Assembly: GCA_003660865.1 (NCBI GenBank)
Contig: QMVA01000007.1
Span: 1-18,817 of the forward strand
Length of the DNA stretch: 18,817 bases
Origin: Candidatus Nanohalarchaeota archaeon
GTDB taxonomy: Archaea; EX4484-52; B79-G9
Reading direction: 5' to 3'
The notes beneath the pieces were generated by a model. It was not told the origin of the DNA. It worked only from the letters and a program-made list of their open reading frames with translations, and searched no databases. This document shows, piece after piece, positions 14,496 through 18,817 of the stretch; positions within the stretch are counted from its first letter, which is position 1, and each line of letters opens with the position of its first letter. The position numbers were made by a program, and so were the translations under genes.

Positions 14496-15974
14496 ATGAC
14501 AAAATACAATATAGCACGCTGCATGAGTACCCAGCACCCGGACAATGTAAGTGCGCCTTTCTTTGCAGATAACACAGTTATCGGTGGGGATGATGAGATT
14601 AAGGAAGCTTTTCATGCTTTCTCGCATCTGAAAGCAAAGGAGCAGTTGTGGGATTGCGAGGGGAAAGAAGTTGATAATTTTGTCATTAAGAAGCTTTTTA
14701 CAAGGTATCCGGATTATTTTGATAAAAGGAGGCTTGGAAAGGATATTTTCATGCTTTTAAGGGCACCAAATCCTACAGTTGAGAAAAACGAGGCGAAACT
14801 GCTTTTGGAAGTGCTTGAATCTATTCCCAGAAGTTATGATATCTCACGTGCCGTGTTTCGTGATGATGTTGCACCGCTTTTCGAGGTGAGTATCCCGATG
14901 GTGTCGTCTGAGAAGACCCTTATCAGGATTGCTGAGTATTATAAGAGATTTGTTTCAGGAAAACAGACTGTTTCCCTCATTAAGGGAGATATTGCGCTTT
15001 CTGAATGGATCGGCAGGTTTTTTCCGGAAAAGATAAAAGTGATGCCACTTTTTGAGACTAAGGAGGCAATGCTCGGGGCGGACAACATTGTTCAGAAGTT
15101 TATTGAGTCCCAGAAGATTGATGATTACCAGAGGGTATGGTTCGCAAGGAGTGATCCTGCGCTGAACTATGGGTCTCTTGCAGCGACTCTAATCGGAAAA
15201 ATAGCCATGCAAAGAATACACAAATTAGAAGAAAAAGTGTCAATCGACCTCCCGGTCATGATTGGTGTTGGCTCTGCACCCTTCAGAGGCAATTTTAAGC
15301 CGACGAATATCAATAACTGTATGAGTGGCTACCCAAGTGTCCAGACATACACAATCCAATCCGCCTTTAAGTATGATTTCGATGAGGATGTCGTGAAGAA
15401 AGCAGTCTATGATCTTAATAATTCAAAAAGAAAGAAGCCAGTCAGTGTTGATGAAGAGCGGCTTCTTGCGATTATTGATAAAGTATCTTCACAATACCAG
15501 AAAGATATACAAGTTCTTGCCCCCATGATTAACAGGATTTCAAGATATGTGCCATCAAGACGCAAAAGAAAACTCCACATAGGGCTTTTCGGGTATTCTC
15601 GCGAGTCAGGCGGCGTCCAGTTGCCGCGCGCAATTAAGTTTACAGCTGCGCTTTATTCCCTTGGGCTGCCGCCAGAGGTTTTAGGACTAAGTGCGCTAAC
15701 TTCTTCTGATATTGAGGCTGTACGCTCAGTGTATGCTCATTTTGATGTTGATTTGCAGGACTCTTTGCAGTACCTGAATAAGGATAATCTAAGATTTTTT
15801 CCACCCTCTGTACATAAGTCAATTGAGCGCGCTTGCGCGCTTGTTGATTTTGAGATTGATGAAGCGCACAAGAAGCTTACAGGGATTATTATGGATGGGT
15901 TTCGCAAGGAGCATACTGATGCCTTACCTGAGAATATTACCAAAGCAGCGTGGATTCGAAGATTTCTTGGATGA
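14496..15974 (+). CDS. ppcA: Archaeal-type phosphoenolpyruvate carboxylase
   Basis: Fixes bicarbonate onto PEP to give oxaloacetate, the precursor of aspartate. The 492-residue length matches the short archaeal PpcA family, not the 900-residue bacterial enzyme. The diagnostic N-terminus RCMSTQHPDNV, then WDCEGKEVDN, and the later GYSRESGG (366-373) with LPRAIKFTAALYSLGLPPE are all present. The ATG at 14496 lies two bases after the lysA stop. A GTG at 14487 is in frame but would overlap lysA for no gain. Being in the lysine operon, it likely supplies the carbon skeleton for lysine. Codons are mostly T-ending, except a C-ending patch about 15190-15360. Confidence 0.95.
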   Translation: MTKYNIARCMSTQHPDNVSAPFFADNTVIGGDDEIKEAFHAFSHLKAKEQLWDCEGKEVDNFVIKKLFTRYPDYFDKRRLGKDIFMLLRAPNPTVEKNEAKLLLEVLESIPRSYDISRAVFRDDVAPLFEVSIPMVSSEKTLIRIAEYYKRFVSGKQTVSLIKGDIALSEWIGRFFPEKIKVMPLFETKEAMLGADNIVQKFIESQKIDDYQRVWFARSDPALNYGSLAATLIGKIAMQRIHKLEEKVSIDLPVMIGVGSAPFRGNFKPTNINNCMSGYPSVQTYTIQSAFKYDFDEDVVKKAVYDLNNSKRKKPVSVDEERLLAIIDKVSSQYQKDIQVLAPMINRISRYVPSRRKRKLHIGLFGYSRESGGVQLPRAIKFTAALYSLGLPPEVLGLSALTSSDIEAVRSVYAHFDVDLQDSLQYLNKDNLRFFPPSVHKSIERACALVDFEIDEAHKKLTGIIMDGFRKEHTDALPENITKAAWIRRFLG

Positions 15975-15982
15975 ATTGAATC

Positions 15983-15994
15983 ATAAATATATAT
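15983..15994 (+). promoter_or_regulatory. TATA box for a leaderless transcript
   Basis: ATAAATATATAT lies with its centre about 27 bases before the ATG at 16015. Archaeal TATA boxes sit about 25 bases before the transcription start, so the mRNA should begin at or just before the start codon. No ribosome site is present, as expected for a leaderless message. Confidence 0.55.
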
Positions 15995-16014
15995 GTTGAA
16001 ATCTAATACTCATT

Positions 16015-16419
16015 ATGGCACTTAAAGAAATTCAGGACAAAACCAGTATTTTCCGGGCATCAAATGATGTTTTATGCATTGGTCTTTCTGCTCATGAAAT
16101 CAATTATCTATCAGGCATTAAGGTTGATGCAGTCATTATCGACAATCGCAAGGGCAAAGAGAATATTAGCGAGAGGTTCAATATGCTTGTGATTGGGCTT
16201 GATATAAGTGTCTTTCATGTGTTCGGGATTCTTGAGAAGTATGTTGATGCACTTCTTTCTAACTCAAAGATACTTTTGAGGGTCAAGGTTGATGTATCTC
16301 TTGAAGATGCAAAGAACATGATTGCGCAGCTTTCGAAGTCATTGAAGTTGCAGCCTGAGACGTATGTTACTACAAGCAAAAATGATGTCTGGCTAATACT
16401 TTCGAGGATACATACATGA
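16015..16419 (+). CDS. Unknown protein, 134 residues
   Basis: I do not recognise the family. The sequence alternates short strands and helices (VLCIGLS, DAVIIDNRK, FNMLVIGLDIS, SKILLRVKVDVS, TYVTTSKNDVWLILSRI), like a reduced Rossmann-type fold. The last strand pair resembles the end of class I methyltransferases, but no SAM-binding glycine motif is convincing. No membrane segment or signal is present. It appears to be expressed from its own leaderless promoter and lies 28 bases before the nuclease-like gene, with which it may form an operon. Confidence 0.75.
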   Translation: MALKEIQDKTSIFRASNDVLCIGLSAHEINYLSGIKVDAVIIDNRKGKENISERFNMLVIGLDISVFHVFGILEKYVDALLSNSKILLRVKVDVSLEDAKNMIAQLSKSLKLQPETYVTTSKNDVWLILSRIHT

Positions 16420-16447
16420 TATCCATTCATTGTTTTAGGTGTTGTAA

Positions 16448-16795
16448 ATGATTGAAGTGCTTGCTATACTTATTTTGAGTTTGGTTGTTGTAGTTCTGTA
16501 CATGCGCCTGAACCAGATTGAGGCAAAATTAAAAGATGTATTATCAAGGAAGCAGAGCCAGTCCACGCGCTACGGGCAGATATTTGAGCAGGTGGTTCCG
16601 TTTTCAAAGGACTTCCCGTTTGATCCCAAGAAATTTCGCTTCATCGGAAACCCGATAGACGGAATAGTATTCGATGACGACAAAATCATATTTTGCGAGA
16701 TTAAGCTGAACAATTCTGTGCTTTCGCCAAGACAGAAAAGTATAAAAAAGATGGTTGATGATAAGAGAGTCTATTGGAAAGAGATAAGAGGTTAG
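16448..16795 (+). CDS. Membrane-anchored endonuclease related to Holliday junction resolvase
   Basis: The first 20 residues (IEVLAILILSLVVVVLYMRL) form an N-terminal membrane anchor, followed by a short coiled stretch and a restriction-endonuclease-like domain. Visible features are YGQIFEQVVPF, then DGIVFDDDKIIFCEIK with the acidic and E-x-K elements of a PD-(D/E)xK site, and LSPRQKSIKKMV. This matches the archaeal family described as related to Holliday junction resolvases (Endonuc_Holl), whose substrate is not established. AGGTG (16437-16441) lies six bases before the ATG. At 115 residues it is close to the expected size. Confidence 0.78.
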   Translation: MIEVLAILILSLVVVVLYMRLNQIEAKLKDVLSRKQSQSTRYGQIFEQVVPFSKDFPFDPKKFRFIGNPIDGIVFDDDKIIFCEIKLNNSVLSPRQKSIKKMVDDKRVYWKEIRG

Positions 16796-16800
16796 ATATT

Positions 16801-17382
16801 ATGAATTTTTCATTTTCAAGGCAGGAAGTCAAGGAACTTGCTATTTCTGCTGCAGCACTGGGGTTTATTTTTTCAATTGGACCGGGACTTACTCTTTTTA
16901 ATATTGCTATGATTACTGCGATTATTTCACTCTCTTTTATCCCGCATGAACTTGCGCATAAATATGTTGCAATGAAATACGGCTGCTTCGCAAGATACCA
17001 GATGTGGAAGAGCGGGCTTATGTTTGCGCTTTTCCTTGCGATAGTTACAGGTGGCGGGTTTGTATTCGCTGCACCCGGGGCGGTTATGATATATACTGCT
17101 TTTCGTGACGGGCATGGCGTACGCCAGATAACTCTTACCGCAAAACAGAACGCATTCATCTCTGCAGCAGGACCGGCCATGAATATTATGATTGCTCTTC
17201 TGTTTTTGCCGATTGCGAATCAGAATATTTTTTATAGTACTATTGTTTATATTAATAGTTTCCTTGCCCTTTTTAACCTGCTGCCGTTCCCGCCGCTTGA
17301 CGGCTCAAAGATTATCTGGTATAATTTCCTTATGTGGGGAATTATGGTAGGCGCGAGTTTCTTTTTGTTTTCGACGGTTTAA
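16801..17382 (+). CDS. M50 site-2-protease-like membrane metalloprotease
   Basis: An intramembrane zinc protease of 193 residues. HELAH (49-53) supplies the two His ligands and catalytic Glu, and the second motif NLLPFPPLDGSK (159-170) gives the Asp ligand (D167). About five hydrophobic spans are visible. AGPAMNI near 123-129 matches the family. GAGGT (16788-16792) lies eight bases before the ATG at 16801; an upstream TTG at 16774 overlaps the nuclease gene and is less likely. There is no PDZ domain, as in small archaeal members. The substrate is unknown. It sits five bases after the nuclease-like gene, so the two are probably cotranscribed. Confidence 0.87.
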   Translation: MNFSFSRQEVKELAISAAALGFIFSIGPGLTLFNIAMITAIISLSFIPHELAHKYVAMKYGCFARYQMWKSGLMFALFLAIVTGGGFVFAAPGAVMIYTAFRDGHGVRQITLTAKQNAFISAAGPAMNIMIALLFLPIANQNIFYSTIVYINSFLALFNLLPFPPLDGSKIIWYNFLMWGIMVGASFFLFSTV

Positions 17383-17479
17383 GGAAATTATCATAGGTTA
17401 ATAGTGTGTGTTAGCCTTTTTACAGGTTAATTGAATAATATACATCCATGCAAAAGTATTTATATTTATCCATTATTTA

Positions 17480-17647
17480 CTATGTTTTAGTAACAATTTC
17501 AATGATTTTAAGTATCTTTGGGTGTTTTTCACGAGACTGGCAGGCGCCCTCTTGAACATGCTCCACAAGGAACTTATTGAATAAAGCACCATACACTTTA
17601 AACTTCACTCTTAAAAGAACCGCTATATGTTCTTTCTTTTTCATCAT
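17480..17647 (-). CDS. Small basic unknown protein, 55 residues
   Basis: The minus-strand frame begins MMKKKEHIAVLLRVKFKVYG and ends KIIEIVTKT. It is Lys-rich with an amphipathic, helical look and no membrane span. The composition and codon choice (T- and A-ending) resemble real genes nearby. It starts seven bases after the stop of the truncated minus-strand fragment at 17654, as in an operon. Upstream there is only a weak ribosome-like GGAT. Family unknown. Its upstream partner is truncated, so it may now lack a promoter. Confidence 0.45.
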   Translation of the reverse strand: MMKKKEHIAVLLRVKFKVYGALFNKFLVEHVQEGACQSREKHPKILKIIEIVTKT

Positions 17648-17653
17648 TACATA

Positions 17654-17776
17654 TTATCCACAACTTTTAGAAACAATCCTCAAATTCCCAACATAATCCC
17701 TTGCAAGCGCACCAACTGCCACTATATTACCATCACTTTCACGCGCAATAATCCCTGCGCCCTTCGCGCTGAACTG
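17654..17776 (-). pseudogene. C-terminal remnant of an unknown gene
   Basis: The minus strand encodes GAGIIARESDGNIVAVGALA followed by RDYVGNLRIVSKSCG and a stop. It is clearly coding-like in periodicity and composition. Further upstream the frame runs antisense through the PhoU remnant and loses sense, so the N-terminal part is missing. The glycine and valine pattern suggests a small beta domain, but I cannot assign a family. It and the PhoU fragment meet head-to-head near 17778. Confidence 0.45.
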
Positions 17777-17818
17777 TAGCAGAGGAAGAATGTGTGCAAC
17801 CCGGCTGCAGGGATTATT
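17747..17818. repeat. Perfect 12-base inverted repeat at the junction of two gene remnants
   Basis: AATAATCCCTGC (17747-17758) and GCAGGGATTATT (17807-17818) are exact reverse complements, 48 bases apart. Each arm encodes Ala-Gly-Ile-Ile in its own remnant (minus strand on the left, plus strand on the right). The match may be coincidence, or may have served the rearrangement that truncated both genes. Confidence 0.6.
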
Positions 17819-17890
17819 TTTACGGATGTTTTGCATAATCTTGAGAGGATTGGGGATCATTCTGCGAATGTGATTGAGCGAGTTAGTTAA
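17780..17890 (+). pseudogene. C-terminal remnant of a PhoU-domain protein
   Basis: The plus-strand frame from 17780 reads NPAAGIIFTDVLHNLERIGD, then HSANVIERVS and a TAA at 17888-17890. The stretch DVLHNLERIGDHSANV is the hallmark C-terminal helix of PhoU domains, as in phosphate regulators or the cytoplasmic end of Na/Pi cotransporters. The same frame has a stop at 17777-17779 and no coding upstream, so the first part of the gene is gone. Too short to be functional. Confidence 0.65.
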
Positions 17891-17908
17891 GGCTAACTGA
17901 ATGTTTTT
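17881..17908 (+). terminator. Hairpin with T tract between converging ends
   Basis: AGTTAG (17881-17886) and CTAACT (17893-17898) form a six-pair stem with a six-base loop, followed on the plus strand by a T tract (17904-17908). It lies between the end of the PhoU remnant and the end of the minus-strand transporter gene. A terminator role is inferred. Confidence 0.35.
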
Positions 17909-18369
17909 GATATCCAGTCGCCGGTATAATGTGTCAGGATTATGACGATTACTGCGATTGCCAGATGTTCTCCTATAACTTTCCATGGGTTTGCTTTTTG
18001 TTCTTTGGCTATACTGTAACTAAGGATACTTAGTGCTGACAGCCCCCAGATTATGCTTACTATGATTGCTGTGTCAAGACTGAATAGTATGATGGGAATA
18101 GTGAATGTCTGTGCGAAGACGAACTTTGATAAAAAGGTTGCTATTGTTGACTGCCATATCTCTTTTGTTGTGTGCTTGTTTTCTGATTCTTCGGAAATAT
18201 GGATGCCCAGTGCATCTGAAAATGCATCTGCTATTGCTATTGTCAATATACCACCAAGGACAATGAGTTTTGATTGGGTGCCTGAGTAGAGTCCTATCAT
18301 CAGCCCCAATGTTGTGACTATGCCGGATGTCAGACCGAAGCTTAGCCCTACTTTCGTGGAATGGTTCAT
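17893..18369 (-). CDS. VIT/CCC1-like membrane transporter
   Basis: A polytopic membrane protein of 158 residues with about five spans. The N-terminus GLSFGLTSGIVTTLGLMIGL resembles the first helix of the vacuolar iron/manganese transporter (VIT1/CCC1) family, and the segment AIADAFSDALGIHISEESE matches the conserved second helix and acidic stretch after it. The metal-binding cytoplasmic helical domain of larger family members is much shortened. The substrate is probably Fe or Mn but is inferred only. There is no ribosome site. A TATA-like GATATATTAA (complement of 18394-18403) about 29 bases upstream suggests a leaderless message. Confidence 0.75.
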   Translation of the reverse strand: MNHSTKVGLSFGLTSGIVTTLGLMIGLYSGTQSKLIVLGGILTIAIADAFSDALGIHISEESENKHTTKEIWQSTIATFLSKFVFAQTFTIPIILFSLDTAIIVSIIWGLSALSILSYSIAKEQKANPWKVIGEHLAIAVIVIILTHYTGDWISKTFS

Positions 18370-18392
18370 TATTGCTTTTTTGTTTTTTTGAG

Positions 18393-18623
18393 TTAATATA
18401 TCTTGTTTCTATAGATGATGAACAGAAGGTAGATGACTATTCCTGTGATGAGGGCTGTCAGCGCCCATTTTCTGTCTGTGCCAAGCGCTATAGGGATTGG
18501 ACCTATGAAGATTACTGCGCCACCGCCGGATTTTATGTCGGTTGATTGTGCTGCGCTGATTATGAGAAAGATTATACCTGCGAATATCAGGAGTATGCCA
18601 ATGGTAGCAAGTGGATTTTCCAT
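18393..18623 (-). CDS. DUF131-like (TIGR00304 family) membrane protein
   Basis: A small membrane protein with two spans: ATIGILLIFAGIIFLIISAA and, after a Gly-rich stretch, ALTALITGIVIYLLFIIY. Between them is GGGAVIFIGPIPIALGTDRK, the signature of the archaeal DUF131 family, whose function is unknown. I prefer the internal ATG at 18623 (76 residues, the usual family size) because a TATA-like CATAAAAAATTG (complement of 18643-18654) lies about 25 bases upstream and would make it leaderless. An in-frame ATG at 18668 would add 15 polar residues. It lies just upstream of the transporter gene and in the same direction. Confidence 0.82.
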   Translation of the reverse strand: MENPLATIGILLIFAGIIFLIISAAQSTDIKSGGGAVIFIGPIPIALGTDRKWALTALITGIVIYLLFIIYRNKIY

Positions 18624-18817
18624 GTGTTTTTGTTGGTCAGTGCAATTTTTTATGTTTTTTCCCGGCATGCTTACTATAGGTGTTGTTGTATAACTAACCC
18701 CTGAATCTGGTCTAAATTACCTTGAATCACCCAGAATCACTCAAAGTCTCATGATATTCCATGTAATTTGCTTGAATAAAAACTCTCTAACGATGGATTC
18801 ATCTAACTTGGATGAAG

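Noticed and set aside
17654..17986. A full 110-residue minus-strand gene over the scar
   Set aside because: Only the last 40 residues look coding; the rest is antisense to the PhoU remnant and overlaps the transporter gene end in another frame.

Overview
The window looks like a chromosomal segment of a low-GC archaeon. The evidence is TATA-box/BRE promoters, strong GGAGGTGAT-like ribosome sites mixed with leaderless starts, archaeal-type PEP carboxylase (ppcA), FlaI-type secretion ATPase, prepilins with archaeal class III-like leaders, a DUF131-like membrane protein and an archaeal Holliday-resolvase-related nuclease. The lineage cannot be fixed by reading alone; a euryarchaeal or Altiarchaeota/DPANN-adjacent genome would fit. 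No rRNA, tRNA, CRISPR array or insertion sequence was recognised.

Layout. (1) 1-1730, minus strand: purT, followed by a small Lys-rich membrane-protein reading frame that is broken at an A8 run. (2) 1800-10626, plus strand: an eight-gene type IV pilus-like locus. It has two prepilins, the secretion ATPase, two TadC/FlaJ-like platform proteins, and three more prepilin-like proteins, one of them a 694-residue protein rich in N-glycosylation sequons. That protein carries three EF-hand-like calcium loops in a repeated module, and part of the module is also found in its neighbour. (3) 10627-11563: a gap of about 940 bases. It holds a decayed remnant of a Cys-rich, probably secreted protein and two overlooked small minus-strand genes (53 and 51 codons), the first with its own TATA box and ribosome site. 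(4) 11564-15974, plus strand: dapB-dapA-lysA-ppcA, a tightly packed lysine/aspartate-family operon with a PEP carboxylase to feed it oxaloacetate. (5) 15983-17382, plus strand: a leaderless unknown gene, a membrane-anchored nuclease-fold protein and an M50 site-2-protease-like membrane protease. (6) 17383-17892: a scar in which the C-terminal remnants of two divergently oriented genes (one a PhoU-domain protein) meet head-to-head, plus a 55-codon minus-strand gene candidate. (7) 17893-18623, minus strand: a VIT/CCC1-like transporter and a DUF131-like protein. Nothing was recognised in 18669-18817 or in 1-34.

The most interesting material is the pilus locus. The ATPase and two membrane platform subunits should assemble the five prepilin-like proteins after leader cleavage. 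One platform subunit has unusual extracytoplasmic Cys-rich loops, and the largest prepilin-like protein looks like a glycosylated, calcium-stabilised surface adhesin. Other points are the noncanonical active site of DapA, the A8 frame break behind purT and the two-gene deletion scar near 17.78 kb.
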